DNA from: Cytophagaceae bacterium
Lineage (GTDB): Bacteria > Bacteroidota > Bacteroidia > Cytophagales > Spirosomataceae
Direction of reading: 5' to 3'
Assembly (NCBI GenBank): GCA_027491315.1
Contig: JAIXWL010000010.1
Location: 310,001-374,000, forward strand
DNA length: 64,000 nt
In this document: positions 41,512 to 50,066 of the stretch, in pieces
How the letters are laid out: each line of letters opens with the position of its first letter
Position numbering within the stretch: the first letter of the stretch is position 1
Position numbers and translations under genes: made by a program
Notes under the pieces: model-generated
Databases searched by the model: none
Seen by the model: only the letters and a program-made list of their open reading frames with translations
What the model was told of the DNA's origin: nothing

Positions 41512-42162
41512 ATGCAAAGAAAAGAACGATTTCAAGCGTTTGTTGATCATTTTTCCAGCTCTTTTCCAGAGGCCGAAACCGAGTTACACTACCGTAATCC
41601 ATATGAATTATTAGTGGCCGTAGTGTTGTCGGCACAATGTACAGACAAGCGAATCAATCAAGTTACCCCTGCCCTTTTTAAACGCTTTCCTAGTCCTAAA
41701 TTTTTAGCTGAATCCAATGTGGATGAAATATTCAGCTACATTCGATCTGTTTCCTATCCCAATAATAAAGCCAAGCATTTATTAGGCTTAGGTCAAAAAC
41801 TGATGGACAACTTTCAGGGGGAAGTACCTGAATCTTTGGATGATTTACAAACACTTCCAGGAGTGGGCAGAAAAACCGCTAATGTAATTGCCTCGGTAAT
41901 TTACCATCAACCAGCTATGGCGGTGGATACTCATGTATATCGCGTTTCCAGAAGATTGGGCTTAGTGCCTCAAACCGCCAAAACACCTCTAAAAGTTGAA
42001 CAAATTTTAGTCAAACATTTACCCAATGACGTGATAGCCAGGGCACACCACTGGCTCATCCTACATGGTCGATACATTTGTTTAGCCCGTAAACCTCAAT
42101 GCTCAAGCTGTCAAATTAGTAGTTTTTGTGCTTTCTTTGAAAAAAATAAGCTCAAAGCATGA
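41512..42162 (+). CDS. nth: Endonuclease III
   Basis: NPYELLVAVVLSAQCTDKRINQVTPALFKRFP; LPGVGRKTANVIASVIYHQPAMAVDTHVYRVSRRLGL; C-terminal 4Fe-4S cysteines (CLARKPQCSSCQISSFC). Confidence 0.97.
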   Translation: MQRKERFQAFVDHFSSSFPEAETELHYRNPYELLVAVVLSAQCTDKRINQVTPALFKRFPSPKFLAESNVDEIFSYIRSVSYPNNKAKHLLGLGQKLMDNFQGEVPESLDDLQTLPGVGRKTANVIASVIYHQPAMAVDTHVYRVSRRLGLVPQTAKTPLKVEQILVKHLPNDVIARAHHWLILHGRYICLARKPQCSSCQISSFCAFFEKNKLKA

Positions 42163-42725
42163 TCTTCCAATGGCTGCGTGAAAACTTCTGGGAGTTTGGT
42201 GGTATCATTTGCTCCCTTTTGGGAGTTTATTTTTCTATTCAACAACATTTGTCGTCTTGGATTTGGAATATATTAGGCTCTTTCCTGTTTGGAATTTTAT
42301 TCTATCAACATGGATTGTATTCCGACATGGAATTGCAAGGTTTTTTTATTGCGATGGCTGTATATGGATATTATCAATGGAATAAAGAGGAAAAAATTTG
42401 GAAGGCAGAGAAAAGCTCCAAGAGCTCCCTCCTATGGGGGGCAGTCTTATCCTTGGCTTATGGGATTTTCGTAGGATTTCTTCATACCCGATTTACCCAT
42501 TGGGTTTCCTTTGCCTATGTAGATGCTACTTTAACAGGATTAAGTATCTGGGGAACTTGGTTAGCCATCCATAAAAAAATAGAAAACTGGATATTATGGA
42601 TGATTGTAGATATAGTGTATGTCATCATCTATATCCAAAAGGAACTTTGGGGAACCAGTTTACTTTATGTGCTGTTTATCTTTCTGGCTATCAGGGGCCT
42701 ATACCGGTGGAGAAAAAACCTCTAG
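42159..42725 (+). CDS. pnuC: Nicotinamide mononucleotide transporter PnuC
   Basis: IICSLLGVYFSIQQHLSSWIWNILGSFLFGILFYQHGLYSDMELQGFFIAMAVYGYYQW. Confidence 0.92.
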   Translation: MIFQWLRENFWEFGGIICSLLGVYFSIQQHLSSWIWNILGSFLFGILFYQHGLYSDMELQGFFIAMAVYGYYQWNKEEKIWKAEKSSKSSLLWGAVLSLAYGIFVGFLHTRFTHWVSFAYVDATLTGLSIWGTWLAIHKKIENWILWMIVDIVYVIIYIQKELWGTSLLYVLFIFLAIRGLYRWRKNL

Positions 42726-42781
42726 GTTAAAAATTTAAATTCAATTTTATATAATAATTATCTATTTCGAATAGATAAATT

Positions 42782-42789
42782 TATATTTG
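42782..42789 (+). promoter_or_regulatory. Bacteroidota -7 promoter element TATATTTG upstream of DksA/TraR-like gene
   Basis: Matches TAnnTTTG; about 100 nt before the ORF. Confidence 0.5.
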
Positions 42790-42886
42790 TGCTACCATTA
42801 TTAGAAACGAAACTAAATCACTGATTAACAAATACTTGCAAGAGCAAAATATTTATTCAACATTCAGATTAAGCATTATTTAGAAC

Positions 42887-43270
42887 ATGGGAAACGAAGA
42901 AAAGCAAAGGTATTCAGCCGAAGAATTAAAAGAGTTTGAAGACATCATTCTTAAAAAACTAGAAGAAACAAAAGCCGAATTAACTTATTTAAGAGAGACC
43001 TTAAGTAAAAAAAATGATCCTGGAACAGATGATACTGCGGGGAATTCCAAAGTAATGGAAGATGGCGCAGATACGGCCGAAAAAGAAAACATGAACCAAT
43101 TGGCAGTACGTCAGCAAAAATTTGCTAGTAACTTGGAAAAAGCTTTGATGCGAATTAAAAATGGCACTTACGGGGTTTGTGTAGAAAGTGGTAAATTAAT
43201 TTCTAAAGAAAGGTTACGTTTGGTTCCTCATACGCAGCATTCCATTGAAGCCAAACTTAAACAAAAGTAA
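42887..43270 (+). CDS. TraR/DksA-family protein with degenerate zinc finger
   Basis: KNGTYGVCVESGKLISKERLRLVPHTQHSIEAKLKQK aligns by pattern to the DksA C-terminus, but only one Cys is present. Confidence 0.85.
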   Translation: MGNEEKQRYSAEELKEFEDIILKKLEETKAELTYLRETLSKKNDPGTDDTAGNSKVMEDGADTAEKENMNQLAVRQQKFASNLEKALMRIKNGTYGVCVESGKLISKERLRLVPHTQHSIEAKLKQK

Positions 43271-43621
43271 ATGGGCCTATTCGATAACAATAAGTTAATC
43301 GATCTCTTGAGCAATTACCTCAAGACACAATTCGAACTGGTGAAGTTAGACATCCAAGAGCGAATCGAAGAACTATTGACTCGAATTTTCACCTTTTTCT
43401 TAACGGCTTTTGCGGTATTGATTACCCTGTTTTTTGCCTTAATGGGTATGGCCAACTTTTTAAACGAATATGTAAAAAGTACTTATTTAGGTTATCTCAT
43501 TGTGGCGGGGTTCACAGCTATAGTTAGTATAATTTTAGTGAGTAACCTTAAAAAACAAGGTAAAAAAGAAGACGCAGAGGAAATTGACAGCCCATCAACT
43601 GAAGACGATATTGAACCATGA
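43271..43621 (+). CDS. Phage-holin-family (holin-X-like) membrane protein
   Basis: LLSNYLKTQFELVKLDIQERIEELLTRIFTFFLTAFAVLITLFFALMGMANFLNEY. Confidence 0.72.
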   Translation: MGLFDNNKLIDLLSNYLKTQFELVKLDIQERIEELLTRIFTFFLTAFAVLITLFFALMGMANFLNEYVKSTYLGYLIVAGFTAIVSIILVSNLKKQGKKEDAEEIDSPSTEDDIEP

Positions 43622-43959
43622 GCCGAGAAAAAAGTAAAAAAGAAGTTTTGCTTGCCCAAGCGGAGAGCTATGAAAAAGAACTTTCTGAGGAAGTGGGTGA
43701 AATAAAACAACAGATTAAAGAAAAGGGAAGCCAAGTATTACTGATTGGTGGCGTATTACTTGGTTCCTATTTGCTGTATTCCCTTTTATCGGGCTCAGAA
43801 AAAAAATCAAAAGTAGAAGATAAAGAAGGTGGTTCTTTCATCGGAGGAGCCATCAAATCATATGCCATTGCCCTGGCGCTTTCTCTAGCAAAAGATAAGT
43901 TAGTTGAATTTCTTAGCCAATTGGAGGAAAATAATCAACAAGCTCCAACTGAAAAGTAG
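43618..43959 (+). CDS. Hypothetical membrane protein
   Basis: 113-aa ORF with ATGA overlap to the upstream gene; one clear TM segment plus helices. Confidence 0.6.
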   Translation: MSREKSKKEVLLAQAESYEKELSEEVGEIKQQIKEKGSQVLLIGGVLLGSYLLYSLLSGSEKKSKVEDKEGGSFIGGAIKSYAIALALSLAKDKLVEFLSQLEENNQQAPTEK

Positions 43960-43981
43960 GAGGAAGTGATCACTTAGGTTT

Positions 43982-44061
43982 AGATTTGTCAAGTTTAATA
44001 TTTGTTAGCATTCAGATTTGGTAACATTGGGATTTGGTAGCATTTAGATTTGTCAACTTTT
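43982..44061 (+). repeat. Five degenerate 16-nt tandem units in exact register (AGATTTGtcAACaTTt-like)
   Basis: agatttgtcaagttta / atatttgttagcattc / agatttggtaacattg / ggatttggtagcattt / agatttgtcaactttt read consecutively. Confidence 0.85.
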
Positions 44062-44078
44062 GAAAAGTTGACAAATCT
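44046..44078. repeat. 33-bp perfect palindrome AGATTTGTCAACTTTT-G-AAAAGTTGACAAATCT
   Basis: 16-nt arms are exact reverse complements. Confidence 0.95.
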
Positions 44079-44129
44079 CTAAGACAAATCTCTGAATGAA
44101 ACCACTGATGCAAATCTCTAAGACAAATC
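44072..44129. repeat. 19-nt direct repeat caaatctctaagacaaatc (44072-44090 and 44111-44129)
   Basis: Exact sequence repeat at a 39-nt offset. Confidence 0.9.
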
Positions 44130-44168
44130 CCAAAAAATTCCCTAGCTAATCCTACCCACCGCCATCAA

Positions 44169-45243
44169 TTAATTTCCCATCAAATAAGCTTTGATAAACT
44201 CATTGATTTCACCATCCAAGACGGCATCCGTATTGGAAGTTTGATGATTTGTTCGATGATCCTTTACTCTTCGATCATCCAATACATAACTTCGAATCTG
44301 GGACCCCCACTCAATCTTTTTCTTTCCAGCCTCTACCTCAGCTCGTGCAGCATTTCGTTTATCTATTTCAATTTGGTATAATTTCGACTTCAATAAACGC
44401 AAGGCTACTTCCTTATTTTGCAATTGTGATCTTTCCTGTTGACAAGCAATTATGATTCCTGAAGGCCTGTGGGTTAAGCGCACTGCTGTTTCTACCTTAT
44501 TTACGTTTTGCCCACCTGCTCCTCCTGATCGGAAGGTATCCCAGTCAATATCTGCTGGATTCACATCAATCTCAATGGAATCATCCGCTAAGGGATAGAC
44601 GTAAACGGATGCGAAAGAGGTATGTCGACGAGCATTGGAATCAAAAGGCGAAATACGTACCAAACGATGAACTCCATTTTCAGAACGTAAATTTCCATAC
44701 GCAAATTCGCCTTCTATCTCAATCGTCACTGATTTTAAACCAGCAACATCGCCATCATTGGAATCTACCAAACGAACTTTAAAGCCATTTTTATCTGCCC
44801 ACATGGTATACATGCGAAGGAGCATACTTGCCCAATCTTGTGATTCTGTTCCTCCAGCTCCGGCATTGATTTCTAAAACAGCGCTCATTTGATCGCCCTC
44901 TTCTGACATCATTTTACGAAACTCTAGAGCCTCTAGTTTTTCTTCTAATTTAGCTCCCTCGATATCTACCTCTGCTTCAGTAGCATCACCAGACTCATAG
45001 AATTCCCAAATGGTTTCTAAATCTTCCATAGAAGCATTAAGTTTATCGAAACCCTCTGTCCAAAATTTCAAGCCACGCATCTCGCGCATGGTGCTTTCCG
45101 CTTTGTCAGGATTATTCCAAAACTCGGGATCCATGGTCACCGTTTCCAATTCGGAAATCAAATATTTTTTGTGATCGTAGTCAAAGATACCTCCTTAAAG
45201 CCTCTATTCTGGCTTTCAGGTCATTGAACCTGTCTTTTGTCAT
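44169..45243 (-). CDS. prfB: Peptide chain release factor 2, translated via programmed +1 frameshift at in-frame UGA (45183-45181)
   Basis: Track ORF 44169-45161 is RF2 ([39 protein letters not shown]). Upstream on the minus strand: ATGACAAAAGACAGG...TTAAGGAGGTATCTTTGAC: 20 codons, then TGA, then +1 frame into [13 protein letters not shown]. Confidence 0.95.
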
Positions 45244-45265
45244 ACCTAAATGTGTAATTAAGCTA

Positions 45266-45273
45266 CAAATATA
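45266..45273 (-). promoter_or_regulatory. Bacteroidota -7 element TATATTTG upstream of prfB
   Basis: Plus-strand CAAATATA, 23 nt upstream of the prfB ATG. Confidence 0.55.
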
Positions 45274-45323
45274 CCCGCTTTTGTGCTAAATTGCGGACAA
45301 ATTCATTTAATTCAAGCAATACA

Positions 45324-46718
45324 ATGGCGCAACAATACGATTTAATCGTGGTAGGATCAGGCCCGGGAGGGTATGTAGCCGCGATACGAGCTTCTCAATT
45401 AGGCTTAAAATGTGCAGTCGTGGAAAAAGAATCTCTGGGCGGAATCTGCCTAAATTGGGGTTGTATTCCTACCAAAGCACTTTTAAAATCTGCTCAGGTT
45501 TTTGAATACATCAAACATGCTTCTGATTATGGAATTACGGTAAAAGGAGCAGAAGCAGACTTTAATGCTGTTATTCAACGCTCCCGTGGTGTAGCTGATA
45601 GCATGAGCAAAGGAGTTCAATTTTTGATGAAGAAAAACAAAATCGATGTGATCATGGGTTTTGGTAAAATCAAACCTGGCAAAAAAGTTGAAGTAACGGA
45701 TGCGGAAGGTAAATCAACTACCTATGAAGCCAAAAATGTAATGATTGCAACTGGTGCGCGCGCAAGGGCATTACCTAATATTCCTATCGATGGAGAAAAG
45801 GTAATCGAATACCGTAAGGCAATGAGCTTAAGTAAAAAACCCGATTCAATGGTGATCATTGGATCAGGTGCCATCGGGGTTGAATTTGCTTATGTATATG
45901 CTGCCATGGGAACCAAAGTGACCATAGTGGAATTCCTTCCAAATATTGTACCCGTTGAAGATGAGGACGTGTCCAAAGAGTTGGCTAAACAATACAAAAA
46001 AATGGGTATTGATATTTTAACCAATTCTAGTGTTGAAAAAGTAGATACAAAAGGAAAAGGGTGTAAGGTTTCTATTAAAACGCCAACGGGCAATCAAGAA
46101 ATTGAATGTGATATCGTTTTATCAGCTGCTGGAGTTATTTCAAATCTTGAAAACATCGGTTTAGAAGAGGTTGGTATCATCGTAGATAAAGGCAAAATTC
46201 CAGTGAATGCATGGTATGAAACTAATATGCCAGGCTATTTTGCAATTGGTGATGTTACCCCAGGCCCAGCTTTAGCCCACGTAGCATCTGCCGAGGGAAT
46301 CATTTGTGTAGAAAAAATAGCTGGACATAAAACAGAAGCCTTAGATTATACCAACATTCCTGGATGTACTTATTGTACACCTGAAATTGCCTCTGTAGGT
46401 ATGACGGAGAAAAAAGCTAAAGAAGCTGGCTACGATATTAAAGTGGGTAAATTCCCATTTGTCGCATCTGGAAAAGCCACCGCAGCTGGTGCTCGCGATG
46501 GCTTTGTCAAAGTAATCTATGATGCTAAATACGGAGAATTGCTTGGAGCACACATGATTGGTTATAACGTAACCGAAATGATTGCTGAAGCAGTTGTCGT
46601 ACGTAAATTAGAGAGTACTGCTTATGAAATCATGAAGTCAGTACACCCTCACCCGACCATTTCTGAAGCATTTAAAGGTGCAACAGAAGCGGCCTATGGT
46701 GAAGCAGTTGATTTATAG
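45324..46718 (+). CDS. lpdA: Dihydrolipoyl dehydrogenase
   Basis: YDLIVVGSGPGGYVAAIRASQLGLKCAVVEKESLGGICLNWGCIPTKALL; C-terminal SVHPHPTISEAFKGA. Confidence 0.96.
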   Translation: MAQQYDLIVVGSGPGGYVAAIRASQLGLKCAVVEKESLGGICLNWGCIPTKALLKSAQVFEYIKHASDYGITVKGAEADFNAVIQRSRGVADSMSKGVQFLMKKNKIDVIMGFGKIKPGKKVEVTDAEGKSTTYEAKNVMIATGARARALPNIPIDGEKVIEYRKAMSLSKKPDSMVIIGSGAIGVEFAYVYAAMGTKVTIVEFLPNIVPVEDEDVSKELAKQYKKMGIDILTNSSVEKVDTKGKGCKVSIKTPTGNQEIECDIVLSAAGVISNLENIGLEEVGIIVDKGKIPVNAWYETNMPGYFAIGDVTPGPALAHVASAEGIICVEKIAGHKTEALDYTNIPGCTYCTPEIASVGMTEKKAKEAGYDIKVGKFPFVASGKATAAGARDGFVKVIYDAKYGELLGAHMIGYNVTEMIAEAVVVRKLESTAYEIMKSVHPHPTISEAFKGATEAAYGEAVDL

Positions 46719-47345
46719 AAGTCGAACTTTAATCGACTTATACATTACTTTAGATTTGGGATCATGTGCTTGTATAGCGATGGTCCCATTTTTTATTAGT
46801 CTTAATTCTTGACCTTTATTTCTCAAAGGACTAGCTGGTTGCGTATAATCCACCACGGTGATTCCATTGAGTTTAGTAACGATACGGTTACCCTTTACAG
46901 TAACCACCATATCATACCACTCATTATCTTTCACATACACTTCGGCACAATCTACCACATTGTACAAACTAGCTGACCTTCTCCAATCGGTATGGGAATT
47001 GTTAACCTGAATTTCATAGCCTTGTTTTGGCCAATCGCTAGGTAAAAAATCAGTATGCACATATAATCCAGAGTTTGCACCAGGGAATGTCATAATTCGA
47101 GCTTGCACCTCGAAATCTTTGAAATTATGGTTATTAAATGGACCATCATAGTATAGGTGAGCACGTTGCCCTTCTACTACTAAATTTCCATCTTCTACAC
47201 GGAATGACTCCGGTCTTTCGCTGGCTTTCCAACCATCCAAGGTTTTACCATCAAATAATTCTACCCATTTCCCTTTTTGTGAGAATCCTACTGAGCTAGC
47301 CAATAAGCCTAGCATAACGGTCAATACAATCTTTTTCATTTTCAT
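46713..47345 (-). CDS. DUF1080 (3-keto-disaccharide hydrolase) domain protein, secreted
   Basis: GKWVELFDGKTLDGWKASERPESFRVEDGNLVVEG; ANSGLYVHTDFLPSDWPKQGYEIQVNNSHTDWRRSASLYNVV. Confidence 0.9.
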   Translation of the reverse strand: MKMKKIVLTVMLGLLASSVGFSQKGKWVELFDGKTLDGWKASERPESFRVEDGNLVVEGQRAHLYYDGPFNNHNFKDFEVQARIMTFPGANSGLYVHTDFLPSDWPKQGYEIQVNNSHTDWRRSASLYNVVDCAEVYVKDNEWYDMVVTVKGNRIVTKLNGITVVDYTQPASPLRNKGQELRLIKNGTIAIQAHDPKSKVMYKSIKVRLL

Positions 47346-47347
47346 AG

Positions 47348-48670
47348 TTAAATTTTTATACCCCAAGTTTTGTTCAATTTTCTACCTAATAATGCATTGG
47401 CCTCGGCATCATTGAATTTTTCCGTTTTTGGATTCCATTCCAATGATTTGTTTAAGGCATAGGCTATATTTCCTATGTTACAAACCGAAGCTGTCCTATG
47501 GCCTATTTCCACATCGCAAATTGGCATAGTTCTGTTTCTAATGGCCTGAATAAAGTCTGTATAATGATTTTCACTCTTATATACGTGCTTTTCATTTGGA
47601 CCAATGATACGGTCTTTCAGTTCAGGCTTAGATGTTTCTAGTTTTTTTCTAGCGCTACGCAATGTTCCTTCCGTACCCACAAATTCTATCCCATTATTCC
47701 ATTCCCATGGTTGATGGGTCATGGTAATACCATTGGCATAGGTATAGGTTAAATAAGGCTGATCTTTTCCTTGAGGTGCACTAACCTTCACCGGACCCGA
47801 TTGATCCATATCCAATGCCCATTGAACGATATCAAACATATGAGCACCCCAATCTGTCATACCGCCTCCACCGAACTCCTTGTATTTTCTCCAGTTAGGA
47901 AATACATCCTGAGTAATTGGAGGTGCTAATTCCGAATTAAAGGCCACTACCTCATTAGGTCCTAACCATTTTTCAAAATCCAAACCCTCTGGTACAGACT
48001 GTGCGGCCAAATGATAAGCTTCAGGCGGTGGGCCAACATTGACTTTAATGGACTTAATCTCACCAATATATCCATTACGAATTAATTCAACTGCTTGACG
48101 AAACTCGGGCCAAGAACGTTGCATACTTCCTGTTTGAAATACTCGCTTATGTTTACGAGCAGCATTCACCATAGCTCTACCTTCTTTAACAGTCAGAGAT
48201 AATGGTTTCTCACAATAAATATCCTTACCTGCCTCTGATGCTCTAACGGCCATGGCTGCATGCCAATGGTCCGGAGTAGCAATGACTACGGCATCCACAT
48301 TTTTAGAAGCCAATAATTCTCGATAATCTTGGAAAACAGGAATGGGCGAATAGGCTCCCCAAGAAGGATTTTTGGTATAGTTTTCCTTAACACGGTCTAA
48401 GAATAAATTGGCCTTAGCTTGATAAACTTCGCTGATAGCACTGATTCTTACCTGACCAGTCGACAAAAAAGAGCCTGACAATCCTCTGCCTTGTTTACCT
48501 GTTCCAATAAATCCTAAATTAAGTACATCACTAGGGGCAAGGTAAGAACTTCCATCCGGACGCTTCCCTCCTAACACATGCCTGGGAACAATCATGATTG
48601 AACCAAAGGCTAAACTGGCTTTCGAAAGAAAATCCCTCCGATTTAAGCCATCGTTATGCTTATTTTTCAT
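47348..48670 (-). CDS. Gfo/Idh/MocA family oxidoreductase with Tat-like signal
   Basis: LNRRDFLSKASLAFG; LNLGFIGTGKQGRGLSGSF; VDAVVIATPDHWHAAMAVRASEAGKDIYCEKPLSLTVKEGRAMV. Confidence 0.94.
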   Translation of the reverse strand: MKNKHNDGLNRRDFLSKASLAFGSIMIVPRHVLGGKRPDGSSYLAPSDVLNLGFIGTGKQGRGLSGSFLSTGQVRISAISEVYQAKANLFLDRVKENYTKNPSWGAYSPIPVFQDYRELLASKNVDAVVIATPDHWHAAMAVRASEAGKDIYCEKPLSLTVKEGRAMVNAARKHKRVFQTGSMQRSWPEFRQAVELIRNGYIGEIKSIKVNVGPPPEAYHLAAQSVPEGLDFEKWLGPNEVVAFNSELAPPITQDVFPNWRKYKEFGGGGMTDWGAHMFDIVQWALDMDQSGPVKVSAPQGKDQPYLTYTYANGITMTHQPWEWNNGIEFVGTEGTLRSARKKLETSKPELKDRIIGPNEKHVYKSENHYTDFIQAIRNRTMPICDVEIGHRTASVCNIGNIAYALNKSLEWNPKTEKFNDAEANALLGRKLNKTWGIKI

Positions 48671-48942
48671 TTGCAAATAGGTTAATTAATTGGCATAAAT
48701 GTAAACGAATTTCACCAAATAAAAAACCTTATCTGTCTGCCGATAAATTGATTACGAATTTGACCTAGATGATTCTTAAAAAAATAATTCCAATCAAATA
48801 AAATTGGCCACATCCTCACCCAAAACCTGGTGATAACTGAAAAAATAAAATTTCCCTACAAAAATATTTTTGAAAAAATGGAAACCTAAGGTCAGGGAAA
48901 ATCAAGTATGAAATTCAAATTATTCAAGTAATGGCTCCGTGT

Positions 48943-49566
48943 TTACTTTGATTTCCTTTCCAGATTTTTCATCATGTAATCGGCGATGAGTTTTTCTGAT
49001 GTAGTGGAACTTTGAGACAAAGCTTGCACAATTTGCCCCTGTTCTTTTTCTGATCTGTTCTGACTTATCTTTTTCTTCGCTTGCATGTTGGAAACAATTA
49101 TTTCAAAAGCCACTACCCCTTGAATCATGTTGGATTTATAACTATCCGACAGCGTATTCCATTGTTTTCTATAAGCACTATCAAAGTATTCAATACTAGA
49201 TTCCAAGAATTCCAAGGTTTCCTCGGGCTTTACAACTATTCTTGCACGACCATAAAGATGCACAGAAATATAATTCCAAGTAGGTACATTTTGTTCTTTC
49301 TCATAATGACTAGGAGAAATATAGGCGTGTGGCTCTTGGAAAATGATTAAGTTATCTTGCTCTTCCACATACTTCCATTGTTCATTCGCTTTCGCAAAGT
49401 GCGCTTGTAAAATGATTTGATTTTCTCTCTGAAAAGACACAAAGGGCAAATGAGTGGCTTTGGGTTTTCCATCCTCGAAGGAAACAATGGTTCCGAAACT
49501 GAACCTTTGAATAAAGTCCATAATTTCGGTTAAATCTGTCAATTGATTGACCAAAGGAATATACAT
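48943..49566 (-). CDS. FMN-binding negative transcriptional regulator (PaiB-like)
   Basis: FGTIVSFEDGKPKATHLPFVSFQRENQIILQAHFAKANEQWKYVEEQDNLIIFQEPHAYISPSHYEKEQNVPTWNYISVHLYGRARIV. Confidence 0.92.
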   Translation of the reverse strand: MYIPLVNQLTDLTEIMDFIQRFSFGTIVSFEDGKPKATHLPFVSFQRENQIILQAHFAKANEQWKYVEEQDNLIIFQEPHAYISPSHYEKEQNVPTWNYISVHLYGRARIVVKPEETLEFLESSIEYFDSAYRKQWNTLSDSYKSNMIQGVVAFEIIVSNMQAKKKISQNRSEKEQGQIVQALSQSSTTSEKLIADYMMKNLERKSK

Positions 49567-49633
49567 CGTTCTGCGGATTTACTTGAACAAATGTATTCAA
49601 ATCTGCTGGAGATGACTTGATCCTAAAATAAAA

Positions 49634-49660
49634 AAGACAAATCTACATTAGATTTGTCTT
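49634..49660 (-). terminator. Hairpin AAGACAAATCTA-CAT-TAGATTTGTCTT 3' of tRNA-Ser, followed by T-tract on the minus strand
   Basis: 12-bp perfect stem; its TAGATTTGTCTT arm is also related to the 44046-44130 repeat locus. Confidence 0.8.
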
Positions 49661-49664
49661 AGAG

Positions 49665-49752
49665 CAGAGGGGAAGGGATTCGAACCCTCGATAAGCTTGA
49701 GGCCTATACACACTTTCCAGGCGTGCTCCTTCAACCACTCGGACACCCCTCT
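49665..49752 (-). tRNA. tRNA-Ser(GGA)
   Basis: Minus strand AGAGGGGTGTCCGAGTGGTTGAAGGAGCACGCCTGGAAAGTGTGTATAGGCCTC...GAGGGTTCGAATCCCTTCCCCTCTG: 7-bp acceptor stem, GGTTCGAATCC T-arm, long variable arm, anticodon loop CTGGAAA. CCA not encoded. Confidence 0.96.
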
Positions 49753-50023
49753 GTTTGGGAGGGCAAAACTAATCAATTCTTTTGAAGAATGGAAACAGCA
49801 TGTTACATCCTTCCTGCATTAAACCAAATTCTTTTATCCAATGGGACCAGACCTTGGTAGATTTTTTTCCTAAAAATCATTTTAAATCTGGTATTGGGAA
49901 CTATGACCAACCGAATTCATCAGGGTATAATTATTGCTTTACATCCAAAATTCCCGCTTTTTTTTGATATTCGAATTAAAAATCCTTTGTCGAATAAGGT
50001 CTAATGTGTAATTTTGCTTAAAA

Positions 50024-50040
50024 TCTATATATTATATAGA
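50024..50040. promoter_or_regulatory. 17-bp palindrome TCTATATATTATATAGA upstream of the sulfite/nitrite reductase
   Basis: 7-3-7 perfect inverted repeat, 27 nt before the ATG. Confidence 0.45.
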
Positions 50041-50066
50041 GTATATAAGATTAAAACCATGCCATT

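Noticed and set aside
49782-49967. 61-aa ORF between tRNA-Ser and the reductase, considered as a gene remnant
   Set aside because: No family recognised in any frame and the alternative frame has an internal stop; not enough to call a pseudogene.
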